DNA of 38,348 bases, taken from positions 1 to 38,348 of the forward strand of contig JABGRG010000034.1 of NCBI GenBank assembly GCA_018648445.1, written 5' to 3'. The position numbers and the translations under genes were made by a program. This stretch comes from Rhodospirillales bacterium (GTDB lineage: Bacteria > Pseudomonadota > Alphaproteobacteria > Rhodospirillales_A > JACZKS01). Positions 9,361 through 17,046 of the stretch are shown in pieces (within the stretch, counting starts at the first letter, position 1; each line of letters starts with the position of its first letter). The notes beneath the pieces are model-generated. The model was not told where the DNA came from. It searched no databases and was given only the letters and a program-made list of their open reading frames with translations.

Positions 9361-9392
9361 GGGGCGGGATCGCTGATCCCGCCCCTTTTTTT
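9361..9392 (+). terminator. Strong intrinsic terminator after the ferredoxin subunit gene
   Basis: A perfect 11-bp stem (GGGGCGGGATC / GATCCCGCCCC) with a three-base loop, 9361-9385, is followed by seven T residues (9386-9392). It lies between the ferredoxin subunit and the chaperone gene. It should end or attenuate the structural-gene transcript, lowering expression of the chaperone and polyferredoxin genes downstream. Confidence 0.93.
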
Positions 9393-9403
9393 CAGAGGCC
9401 CAC

Positions 9404-10012
9404 ATGAACGACATGCAGAACGAAACCCATCCAAGGCATCTCGCTAGGGCAGACGCCTACCGCCTTCTGAGTGCGTGCTATTACGAGCCGGAAGAAGCCT
9501 TTCTGGAAGAGGATATTTTCGGCCAGTTAAAGACGGCCATGGCCACGCTTGCCCCCGAACGGGTCGCCGATGTTGCGGCCATGGAAGACGATTTCCGGAG
9601 TTCCGGTATTGAGGCTTTAACCCTTGACTACACCCGCCTTTTCCTGGGGCCGTTTGGCATTCTGGCCAAGCCCTATGGATCGGTCTACCTTGAAGCTGAG
9701 AACGTCGTCATGGGCGAGACGACAATGCAGGCCATGGCGTTATATCGGGAAGGTGGTTTCGAGGTCGCAGACGACTTCCGCGAAGTGCCCGACCATGTGG
9801 CTCTGGAGTTGGAGTTTCTCTATCTACTGACCCTACGCCTAAATGCGGAACCGGAGATCGAAGCACTGAAACACCGGTTCCTTGGCGAGAACCTGGGAAA
9901 ATGGGTTGGTGAATTCGCCGATGCCATGAGGAACGGCGCGGAAACCGGCTTTTACAAGCAACTTGCCGACATGACGCAACAGGTTGTCACAGAAGACATG
10001 CAGGAGCGATGA
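9404..10012 (+). CDS. TorD/DmsD-family molybdoenzyme maturation chaperone
   Basis: 202 residues with features of the TorD family: an all-helical protein beginning ARADAYRLLSACYYEPEE, a central LDYTRLFLGPFG segment and PDHVALELEFLYLL. Such chaperones hold the apo-molybdoenzyme, bind its Tat signal and allow cofactor insertion before export. Its partner is almost certainly the ArrA-like enzyme upstream (compare ArrD). It begins 11 bases after the T-run of the terminator, without a strong ribosome site; a second ATG lies three codons in. Its 3' end overlaps the polyferredoxin gene by ATGA. Confidence 0.88.
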   Translation: MNDMQNETHPRHLARADAYRLLSACYYEPEEAFLEEDIFGQLKTAMATLAPERVADVAAMEDDFRSSGIEALTLDYTRLFLGPFGILAKPYGSVYLEAENVVMGETTMQAMALYREGGFEVADDFREVPDHVALELEFLYLLTLRLNAEPEIEALKHRFLGENLGKWVGEFADAMRNGAETGFYKQLADMTQQVVTEDMQER

Positions 10013-10959
10013 TCTCACCACTTGGCGGCCATGCATTGGAGGCGCTGACGCCCGAGACGGCGGTTGCCGTTGATCGATCACGCTGCGTGCGCCATCGGTG
10101 CACGCGCAACGAATGCCGCAAGTGTCTGGATGTCTGCCCAACAGACGCGATCACATGGAGTGCCCCGGGGGATAACCCCGGCCTGAGCGTCAATCCCGAC
10201 GCCTGCACCCAATGTCTGCGCTGTCTCGCCGTTTGTCCGACGGCGGCCCTTAAATCGCCTGAATTGTCCCTGCCACGCATCCTGTCCGAACTGGCGGCTC
10301 ATGCCGCGCCGGTGCTGGGTTGTGGCGGGCAACCTGCGACCGAGGCCCATGCCCGGATGCCCTGCCTGGGTTATCTGGCTCATCCCGAGGTAATGGCTCT
10401 GTTGGGCCTCGTGTATCCCGAGGGGCTGCAAATCAACCTGACGTCGTGTGGCGATTGCGCCAACGGGCATATGGTGGATGGTGTGCGCGAAGCCCATGCG
10501 CGGTTGCGCGATCTCGTGCCCGGCCACCGCATAGAGATGGTTCACGAACAGGGAGAGCTTGATTTCCAGGCTCCGTCCCTGTCGCGGCGTCAGTTGTTCA
10601 CGTTTTTCCGGGAACGCACGACGCGTGCCGCCGTGACCATGGTAGCCCGCCTTCAATCCGAAAAATCCCAGTCCTACGGAAATAAACAGGTTCCCGCGAC
10701 CCGGGCCCTGCTGCTCAAGGCGATGGAAGGGATGCCCGGGGAAAGCCGGCGAAACATCGCCAACCAACTCTTCGGGCGGATTTCATTCACGCCGCAATGC
10801 ATTCGTTCCGAAGGCTGCGTCGGTGTCTGCCCCACCGGCGCGATTCAGCCCGCCGATGACGACACACAGCCGCCATTTTTTGACGGGGATTTATGCGTTG
10901 CCTGCAATTCGTGCCAGGCGTTTTGCCGCAATCAGGGCGTGACGGTGCTCCCGAGTTAA
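10009..10959 (+). CDS. Multi-cluster [4Fe-4S] polyferredoxin, NapF/CCG-like composite
   Basis: 316 residues, no signal peptide, so cytoplasmic. An N-terminal bicluster region (CVRHRC-x4-CRKCLDVCP and CTQCLRCLAVCP, residues ~26-85) is followed by a middle part with CGGQP, a PCLGYL segment and CGDCANGH (about 105-165) that looks like a separate Cys-rich module. A C-terminal pair follows (CIRSEGCVGVCP and CVACNSCQAFC, about 265-310). It overlaps the chaperone gene by ATGA. NapF-like proteins act in the cytoplasm during maturation of Nap-type molybdoenzymes; a similar role here is inferred from the neighbour. The exact cluster count is uncertain because the first motif is irregular. Confidence 0.8.
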   Translation: MISPLGGHALEALTPETAVAVDRSRCVRHRCTRNECRKCLDVCPTDAITWSAPGDNPGLSVNPDACTQCLRCLAVCPTAALKSPELSLPRILSELAAHAAPVLGCGGQPATEAHARMPCLGYLAHPEVMALLGLVYPEGLQINLTSCGDCANGHMVDGVREAHARLRDLVPGHRIEMVHEQGELDFQAPSLSRRQLFTFFRERTTRAAVTMVARLQSEKSQSYGNKQVPATRALLLKAMEGMPGESRRNIANQLFGRISFTPQCIRSEGCVGVCPTGAIQPADDDTQPPFFDGDLCVACNSCQAFCRNQGVTVLPS

Positions 10960-11195
10960 TCGTCGATCTTGGCCAGCGCCTTTTCGCATTTTTTGAGATG
11001 CGCCCGGTTAACCTTCAGTTTGGCGGCGAGAAATTTTTTCCGTTTGTCGTTTTTGCTCTCCGCAATTTTGCCCTTGAGCTTTGATTGCTTCTTTTTCAAT
11101 TTCTTGAGGACATTTTCGAGCGCGTCTTTCCTCTTCTCGTCCTTTTTGTTCTCAAGAGCGGAATGAAGGGGTTTATATGTCGCTTTCGTCTTCAT
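10956..11195 (-). CDS. Small lysine-rich coiled-coil protein
   Basis: 79 residues, about one third lysine, with a regular helical pattern (ENVLKKLKKKQSKLKGKI). No known domain is recognised. It appears real because its ATG overlaps the stop of the upstream phosphate-transporter gene as ATGA and has a GAGGA ribosome site at good distance. Its stop overlaps the stop of the convergent polyferredoxin by three bases. A strongly basic soluble protein next to a phosphate symporter could bind polyphosphate or nucleic acid; this is speculation. Confidence 0.65.
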   Translation of the reverse strand: MKTKATYKPLHSALENKKDEKRKDALENVLKKLKKKQSKLKGKIAESKNDKRKKFLAAKLKVNRAHLKKCEKALAKIDD

Positions 11196-13030
11196 GGGGT
11201 CCTCGCTTCGACCGGCGAATCAGCTGGTACAGCTTCGTCGTCACGAACGTCATCGACCTCGTCATCCGACAGGGCGATCAGGTCCTCGGCTTCTTTCAGC
11301 TCTACATCGGTGGCGCCGAACAGGGCTTTTCCCAAATCGGCGAGATACCACGTCACGTTACGGGCATAACTCAGATCGTTCATCAGCGAAGTGGCCATAA
11401 TCGCTGAAATGCGTTCGTCGCGGATTAACGCGTCCATGCCACCGGTCGCGATGATGTTATTTTCGTCGATGGCCACCTTGAATTCGTCAAGGGCAAGGAT
11501 ATCGCGTTCGTCCTCGCTGCTTTCCGCCAGAATATTGATTTCGCGCATGATCCCGGCGAGTTGCACCCGAATGCCATTGTATTCACGGCGGATGTCTTCG
11601 TTATCGGACACCATGTAGGCAGAGACGTTCTTGCGCATCTCGGACACTTCCTTGACGCTTATGGCGATCCCGTGACAGGCGTCGCGAAGCTGGAAAAGAC
11701 GCCCGGCATATTCGGGCGGCAATCGGGTTTGCGCCTTGCTGACAAAATCCAGGATCGCCGCGTACAGCGCCTTAACCTTGCTGGCGTACAGGCGGTCGGG
11801 GTCCAGTTCCAACACCTCGCGATTGTTTTCCACATGTTCGTCGAGATCCTGGTTCGACAGAATGGCCTTGCGGCGTAAATTGAGCCCATGCGCCAAAATT
11901 TCGAACGCGTTTTCGTAAAGATGCAGGGTCTCCTGACGGACCGCGCCCAACAACGTTTCGGGGAAATCGAAGGCCGTCTCGTTTAAGTATTTGGGCTCGA
12001 CCTGTTCTTCCACCGGTTTGGAAATTGTCTTTTGCAGGAAGGTCACGAGCGATGACACGAAAGGAACCATCACGATAACGCCGATGAGGTTGAAGATGGT
12101 ATGGAATACCGCCAGCTTCAGGGTGTAATCGTCCGCCGCAATGCCGACATTTGCCGAGACCGCATCCACTGCCCACATGATTTGCGAGATAAAGATGATG
12201 GCGATGGCGCCGGTGACGAGATTGAAAATCAGATGGGCCGCCGCCAGTCGTTTGCCCTGATAGTTGGAACTCATGGAACCGATGATGGCCGTGATCGTCG
12301 TGCCCACATTGGCGCCAATGGCCAGCGCCAGGGCGTTTTCGTAAGTTACCTGCCCGGCTGCAAGTGCGGTAATTATCAAGACCAGCGTTGCGTGGCTGGA
12401 TTGCATGACCACCGTGGCAAACATGCCGATCAGGGTATAGACGATAAGCCCCAAAAACCCGGTCATGGCGAATTCGGCCAGATTGATCGTATCCTTGAAG
12501 GCCTCGAAGCCTTCCTTCATGTGGTGGATGCCCAAGAAAAGGAAGCCCAGCCCGGCCAATACGTAGCCGACACCCTTCAGGTTTTTTGACGTTTGGAAGA
12601 CCAGGATAATACCGAATACCAGCATCGGCATGGCATAGGCCGAAATCTTTACCTTGAGACCGAAACCGGCGACCAGCCACGCCCCCGTGGTGGTGCCGAT
12701 ATTGGCCCCGAAAATAATTCCGATGCCCGCAAACAGCCAGATCAGCCCGGCGCTCAGGAACGAAATGGTAATCACGGAAACCAGCGAACTGGATTGCATG
12801 ATGGTTGTCGCGACAATGCCGAAGGAGATCGATTTCCACAGCTTGTCGGTGGTTCGCTTCAGCAGCCGTTCCAACAGGCCGCCGGTAAAGGCGCGAAAGC
12901 CTTCTTCCAGAAACAGCATGCCGAACAGGAAGATGGCGACGCCTGCGCAAATTTCCTTAACGTTGGGGCTAAGCCAGAAACCGTATGCAAGAACAATGAA
13001 TATGGATGGTAGCATTATACGCCGCAGCAT
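11192..13030 (-). CDS. Na+/phosphate cotransporter (PNaS family) with PhoU-like C-terminus
   Basis: 612 residues from the ATG at 13030, which has an AGAGAGG ribosome site; a longer start at 13078 is possible but lacks one. The membrane half (residues about 1-370) has two inverted repeats with the family signatures MQSSS, FGANIGTTTGAW and MQSSHATL, AIGANVGTTITAI. The C-terminal ~220 residues are helical and PhoU-like. The family (NptA, YjbB) moves phosphate with sodium; YjbB mainly exports it. Since arsenate mimics phosphate, sitting beside an arsenate-reductase-like locus may matter for oxyanion balance, but the two are convergent and may be unrelated. Coupled by ATGA to a Lys-rich small protein. 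Confidence 0.9.
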   Translation of the reverse strand: MLRRIMLPSIFIVLAYGFWLSPNVKEICAGVAIFLFGMLFLEEGFRAFTGGLLERLLKRTTDKLWKSISFGIVATTIMQSSSLVSVITISFLSAGLIWLFAGIGIIFGANIGTTTGAWLVAGFGLKVKISAYAMPMLVFGIILVFQTSKNLKGVGYVLAGLGFLFLGIHHMKEGFEAFKDTINLAEFAMTGFLGLIVYTLIGMFATVVMQSSHATLVLIITALAAGQVTYENALALAIGANVGTTITAIIGSMSSNYQGKRLAAAHLIFNLVTGAIAIIFISQIMWAVDAVSANVGIAADDYTLKLAVFHTIFNLIGVIVMVPFVSSLVTFLQKTISKPVEEQVEPKYLNETAFDFPETLLGAVRQETLHLYENAFEILAHGLNLRRKAILSNQDLDEHVENNREVLELDPDRLYASKVKALYAAILDFVSKAQTRLPPEYAGRLFQLRDACHGIAISVKEVSEMRKNVSAYMVSDNEDIRREYNGIRVQLAGIMREINILAESSEDERDILALDEFKVAIDENNIIATGGMDALIRDERISAIMATSLMNDLSYARNVTWYLADLGKALFGATDVELKEAEDLIALSDDEVDDVRDDEAVPADSPVEARTP

Positions 13031-13159
13031 AATCGATACCTCTCTAATCCATGAACGTCGGTCACCCTTAATTTGCAACGTGCGATAATCGGTTTTTCAC
13101 TAATTCTAGTGTAAAACTCGGTTGCGTGCATAGCCCGATCTTTTTTTCGGACCTTGGCG

Positions 13160-13465
13160 TTACTCGGCGTTGGCGAAAATACGGGTCATGCGGCGAACGA
13201 GCGGATCTTCGGCGACCATGGTGTTGGCCTCGGCAAGGAATTTCTCGAAGCGCGGAATGGTGATGTGGTCTTCGTCGAAGGCGGCGGCGTTGGCGTAAAC
13301 CTCGTAAAGAATGAACGCGGCCGGATTTTCTTCACTTTGAACGACATCGAATTGCAGGCAACCGGCCTCTTCGGCGACCGACGCTTCGGCTTGTTTGCCG
13401 ATGACTTTGTGAAAATCGGCGATTTTTTCGGGTTTGATAAGGAATTCCGCAACGATCACGAACAT
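13160..13465 (-). CDS. Antibiotic biosynthesis monooxygenase (ABM) domain protein
   Basis: 101 residues starting MFVIVAEFLIKPEKIADF, with GGAGG seven bases before the ATG. The ferredoxin-like ABM/dimeric alpha-beta barrel fold is indicated by the initial beta strand, the central EAGCLQFDVVQS, and FILYEVYANAAAFDEDH. A longer in-frame start to 13699 would overlap the divergent methyltransferase gene and is unlikely. Members act as quinol monooxygenases, haem-degrading enzymes or unknowns; the substrate cannot be told from sequence. Divergent from the RNA methyltransferase with 70 bases between. Confidence 0.85.
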   Translation of the reverse strand: MFVIVAEFLIKPEKIADFHKVIGKQAEASVAEEAGCLQFDVVQSEENPAAFILYEVYANAAAFDEDHITIPRFEKFLAEANTMVAEDPLVRRMTRIFANAE

Positions 13466-13535
13466 TCTTGCCTCCAAATTTGCAGATATTATTATTCGGC
13501 TCGCGTCCAGGCGACCCGGCGGATATGGTAACAAA

Positions 13536-14813
13536 ATGACACGACGTCGGCGCAAAGTATCTGAAAAAAAGCAACAACGCGAAACCGTTGAAGTGACCAT
13601 CGAAACGCTGGGTGGGCGTGGCGACGGCATCGGCGAATTGGGCGGCAAAAAAGTTTTCATTCCCTTCACGCTGCCGGGAGAACGGGTGCGCGCCGACACA
13701 ACTCACCGAACCCACGACGGTGTTTTTGCTGATCTCACCGAAATTCTCGAGCTCTCCGCTGAGAGGGTGAAACCCGCTTGTTCACATTTCGGCGAATGCG
13801 GCGGCTGCTCGCTTCAACACGTGACGGGCAATGTGCTGGCCGAGTGGAAGCGGGCGCGTATCATAGACGCCCTGGCAAAGCGTGGTCTGGAAGACGTCAC
13901 CGTCGAGCCCACGGTATCGGTTCCACCGGGAACGCGTCGCCGGGCGGTATTCGCGTACAGGGTCACGGCGCGCGGGGCGATCATTGGTTTCAATGCACGG
14001 GCCAGCGACCAAATCGTCAATCAGATGGAATGCCCGCTTCTCGATCAACGGATTTCACGCCTTGTCGATCCCTTGCGCGGAATCTTGAAAGAAGTCTGTC
14101 GACCCGGCGCGGGCGGCGATATTTCCGTGACCCTTACCAACGAGGGCCCGGACGTGTGTATCGATGTCGCGAATTCGCCGGACTTGGACGGGTTAGAGGG
14201 GTTAGGCGCGTTCGGTCGCGATCATGATCTGGCGAGGCTAAGCTGGCGGCTTGATGGTCAGGTTGTGCCCGTGGCGGAATTCCGCTCGGTGGTTTTGGTC
14301 ATGGGGGAAGCCCGGGTTGCGCCGCCGCCGGGAGCCTTCCTTCAGGCCAGCATTGAGGGCGAGGCCGCAATCGCAGAACGGGTGCAAAGCATTGTCGCCG
14401 ATGCGTCCCCGGTGGCCGATCTGTTTTGCGGCCTGGGAACGTTCGCTCTGCGCCTTGCCGGCGACACGACTGTTCACGCCGTTGACGGAGATTCGAACCT
14501 CGTGAACGCGATTCGGCATGGCCACATCAAGACGGAAGTGCGCGACTTGTTTCGAAATCCGTTGGCGGGGAACGAGTTGGCGCGGTTCGCAGCCGTCGTC
14601 TTCGATCCACCGCGCGCGGGAGCCAAGGCGCAGGCAGAGTGCCTGGCCGAAGCCGGCCCACCGATTATCGCGGCTGTATCGTGCAATCCGGCGACATTCG
14701 CCAGGGATGCCCGCATTCTTATTGACGGTGGCTATCGGATGAACGCGGTCCTGCCCATCGATCAGTTCCCATGGTCGGCCCACGTGGAACTCGTTGCCGG
14801 ATTCAGCCGCTAA
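13536..14813 (+). CDS. RlmD/TrmA-family RNA 5-methyluridine methyltransferase
   Basis: 425 residues from MTRRRRK; an upstream in-frame ATG at 13434 would run into the divergent ABM gene. An N-terminal basic tail leads into a TRAM domain (about 18-75). A [4Fe-4S]-type cysteine set (C82, C88, C91 and one near 165 in MECPLL) follows. The Rossmann methyltransferase domain has LFCGLGTFAL, FDPPRAG and the catalytic VSCNPATF with C383; a C-terminal HVEL supplies the general-base Glu. The family methylates uridine at C5 in 23S rRNA or tRNA using SAM. Alphaproteobacteria often carry a single such gene, so I do not choose between rlmC, rlmD and trmA. Confidence 0.9.
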   Translation: MTRRRRKVSEKKQQRETVEVTIETLGGRGDGIGELGGKKVFIPFTLPGERVRADTTHRTHDGVFADLTEILELSAERVKPACSHFGECGGCSLQHVTGNVLAEWKRARIIDALAKRGLEDVTVEPTVSVPPGTRRRAVFAYRVTARGAIIGFNARASDQIVNQMECPLLDQRISRLVDPLRGILKEVCRPGAGGDISVTLTNEGPDVCIDVANSPDLDGLEGLGAFGRDHDLARLSWRLDGQVVPVAEFRSVVLVMGEARVAPPPGAFLQASIEGEAAIAERVQSIVADASPVADLFCGLGTFALRLAGDTTVHAVDGDSNLVNAIRHGHIKTEVRDLFRNPLAGNELARFAAVVFDPPRAGAKAQAECLAEAGPPIIAAVSCNPATFARDARILIDGGYRMNAVLPIDQFPWSAHVELVAGFSR

Positions 14814-14839
14814 AGGCTGCCGAAGAAGCAAAAAAAACA

Positions 14840-14859
14840 CCCGGCATTCCCATGCCGGG
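14840..14859. other. Perfect hairpin between methyltransferase and hcp
   Basis: An 8-bp perfect stem CCCGGCAT / ATGCCGGG with a TCCC loop. A run of eight A lies just before it, so on the minus strand it has the shape of an intrinsic terminator (stem then T8). On the plus strand there is no T-run, but an outer AGAAGC...GCTTCT pairing extends it. It lies 27 bases after the methyltransferase stop and may block readthrough or antisense transcription. Confidence 0.5.
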
Positions 14860-15023
14860 CCGCTTCTCCATCCCATAGCGCGTTTTGTGCACCCAACACC
14901 AATCGCGGATCAAGGAAAAAAGAACGCGAATGAGCGAAAAACGCTTCACCTGATTCCCACCGGGTTGTCGCCCGTTCTTGCTTGCAATGCGGACCCGCCC
15001 AAAATTCAAGGAGAAGCCTTACC

Positions 15024-16688
15024 GTGTTTTGCTATCAATGCGAACAAACCGCCCATGGAACCGCCTGCACCGAGATCGGTGTTTGCGGTAAAACCGATGA
15101 CGTCGCCGCGCTACAGGATTTGCTGGTTCACGCCGCCAAGGGTGTTTCACAGTACGCCCATCGCGCCGCCCAACTGGGCGCGCGGGACGCCGACGTCGAC
15201 CGTTTTGTCGTCGACGCCCTGTTCACCACCGTGACCAATGTGAACTTCGACGCCGAGCGCATGGCTGAAATGGTGCGCAAGGCGGCGACGGTAAGGGACG
15301 CCGCGAAGAGCCTATACGAACAAGCCAGCCTGAAGGCAGGGCTGATCCCCGCGCATCCCGAGGGTCCGGCAACCTGGACCCCGGTGTCGGATGTTGCCGG
15401 GCTGGTCGGTCAGGGCAAAGCCGTATCGATCATGGACAGAATCCAAAATGTCGGTGAGGACATTACCGGTCTGCAGGAACTTCTTATCTACGGGGCCAAG
15501 GGCGCAGCAGCTTATGCCGCCCATGCCGCGATTCTCGGCAAGGAAGATGACGGGATTTACGCGTTTTTCCACGAGGCTCTTGATTTCCTGACCGTGCCCG
15601 AACCTGCGGTTGACGATCTTTTGGCCATAAACCTGAAATGCGGTGAGGTTTCCGTCGGCGTGCTGGCGCTTCTGGATGCGGCCAACACCGGCGCTTATGG
15701 CAACCCGGTGCCGACCAAGGTCCTGATGGGACACGTGCCGGGCAAGGCCATTCTGGTTTCCGGCCATGATCTCAAAGACCTGGAAGAACTTCTGAAGCAA
15801 ACCGAAGGCAAGGGCGTCAACATTTATACCCACGGCGAAATGCTGCCTGCCCACGGCTACCCGGAACTCAAGAAATTCGCCCATCTGGTCGGCCATTACG
15901 GCGGGGCGTGGATGCGCCAGGCTTCGGAGTTCGACGCATTTCCAGGCGCGATCCTGATGACGACGAACTGCATGCAGAAGCCGCGCGATACCTACAAAGA
16001 CCGTATCTTCACCTGCGGTCTGGTCGCCTGGCCGGGTGTCGATCATATCGCCGGCCGGAATTTCGCTGGTTTGATCGACGCGGCTCTGGAGGCGGATGGC
16101 TTTGCCGATACGTCCGAAGAGCGTTTCCACCACGTCGGGTTCGGTCACAATGCCGTTCTCGGTATCGCCGACACCGTGATCGACGCCGTGAAAACAGGGG
16201 CCATCAAACGTTTTGTTCTGATCGGCGGCTGCGATGGCGCGGAAACCGGTCGCAACTACTACACCGATCTGGCCGAGACCATGCCCAAGGATTGGGCCGT
16301 GCTGACGCTGGGGTGTGGCAAGTTCCGCCTGCTGGATTCCGATCTCGGCGAAATCGGTGGTCTGCCGCGGCTTCTTGACATGGGGCAGTGCAACGATTCC
16401 TTCTCAGCCGTAAGGGTTGCCCAGGCTCTGGCCGATGCTTTTGGCACGGACGTCAACGGCCTGCCGCTCAATCTGGTTTTGTCGTGGTACGAACAGAAGG
16501 CCGTTTGCGTACTGCTGGCGTTGCTTCATCTGGGCGTAAAGAACATTCGGATCGGACCGAAGTTGCCCGCATTCGTTTCGCCCGCAGTGCTTCAGGTTCT
16601 TGTCGAGAAATTCAACGTTATGCCCATCGGCTCGGTTGAGGATGATCTACGGGTCATGGCCGGCGGCGATTTGCAAAAGGCTGCATAA
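15024..16688 (+). CDS. hcp: Hybrid cluster protein (class I type)
   Basis: 554 residues. GTG at 15024 is chosen because it makes the family start (V)FCYQCEQT and follows AAGGAG by ten bases. The N-terminal cysteines C3, C6, C15, C21 have the Cx2Cx8Cx5C spacing of class I Hcp (Desulfovibrio-like, [4Fe-4S]) and not the Cx2Cx11Cx6C of enterobacterial class II. The rest carries the hybrid-cluster domain (TNCMQKPRDTYKDRIFTCG; GGCDGAETGRNYY; TLGCGKFR). Hcp removes nitric oxide or hydroxylamine under anaerobiosis and has been linked to protein S-nitrosylation. No hcr reductase gene is adjacent. It fits with NnrS and the Dnr-like regulator elsewhere in the window. Confidence 0.96.
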   Translation: MFCYQCEQTAHGTACTEIGVCGKTDDVAALQDLLVHAAKGVSQYAHRAAQLGARDADVDRFVVDALFTTVTNVNFDAERMAEMVRKAATVRDAAKSLYEQASLKAGLIPAHPEGPATWTPVSDVAGLVGQGKAVSIMDRIQNVGEDITGLQELLIYGAKGAAAYAAHAAILGKEDDGIYAFFHEALDFLTVPEPAVDDLLAINLKCGEVSVGVLALLDAANTGAYGNPVPTKVLMGHVPGKAILVSGHDLKDLEELLKQTEGKGVNIYTHGEMLPAHGYPELKKFAHLVGHYGGAWMRQASEFDAFPGAILMTTNCMQKPRDTYKDRIFTCGLVAWPGVDHIAGRNFAGLIDAALEADGFADTSEERFHHVGFGHNAVLGIADTVIDAVKTGAIKRFVLIGGCDGAETGRNYYTDLAETMPKDWAVLTLGCGKFRLLDSDLGEIGGLPRLLDMGQCNDSFSAVRVAQALADAFGTDVNGLPLNLVLSWYEQKAVCVLLALLHLGVKNIRIGPKLPAFVSPAVLQVLVEKFNVMPIGSVEDDLRVMAGGDLQKAA

Positions 16689-16729
16689 TTTTTCCGCCAA
16701 CAGGCGGATTGTCATCGCGTTACGGGAAA

Positions 16730-16762
16730 GGGGGCCGTTATTCGGCCTCCTTTTTCTTTTTT
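16730..16762 (+). terminator. Intrinsic terminator after hcp
   Basis: An 8-bp stem GGGGGCCG / CGGCCTCC (one G-T wobble) with a five-base loop, 16730-16750, then TTTTTCTTTTTTT. It lies 41 bases after the hcp stop and closes a single-gene transcript. Confidence 0.88.
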
Positions 16763-16830
16763 TGTGGCGGTACGGAATATCTGGCGTACAATCCCAGGTG
16801 TCGGATAACTGTTGTATTCAGGAGAAATAA

Positions 16831-17025
16831 ATGGCTGCGAAATCGAAGACGGAAACTCCTGCACCGACCATGGCAGATATTATCCGCAACCGCGCCTATC
16901 AGATGTGGGGTGTGGAAGAAGGGGCGGCGGCGAAACCGCCAGCGAAACCGCCAGCGAAAAGGCCTGTAAAGAAGGCCGCAAAAAAGCCGGCCAAGGCCAA
17001 GAAGCCAGCGGCGCGTAAGAAATAG
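16831..17025 (+). CDS. Small protein: DUF2934-like head with histone-H1-like Lys/Ala/Pro tail
   Basis: 64 residues, with GGAG nine bases before the ATG. Residues 15-31 (ADIIRNRAYQMWGVEEG) resemble the helical IRxRAYxxWexeG motif of DUF2934 proteins. The tail from residue 35 is built of KPPAK, KRPVKKAAKKPAKAKK repeats like histone H1 C-termini or AlgP/HC1-type bacterial basic tails. It is probably a nucleic-acid-binding protein, though no direct function is known. It is convergent with the pentapeptide gene, 21 bases apart. Confidence 0.75.
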   Translation: MAAKSKTETPAPTMADIIRNRAYQMWGVEEGAAAKPPAKPPAKRPVKKAAKKPAKAKKPAARKK

Positions 17026-17046
17026 ATCGCCAGATCCAACTCGTAT

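Noticed and set aside
13434..13535. N-terminal extension of the RNA methyltransferase
   Set aside because: It would overlap the start of the divergent ABM gene, which has a strong ribosome site there; the extension is not family-like.
14880..14920. Fnr-like box before hcp (CAATCGCGGATCAA)
   Set aside because: Only one half-site fits TTGAT/ATCAA; the other half is inverted wrongly, so it is not a convincing site.
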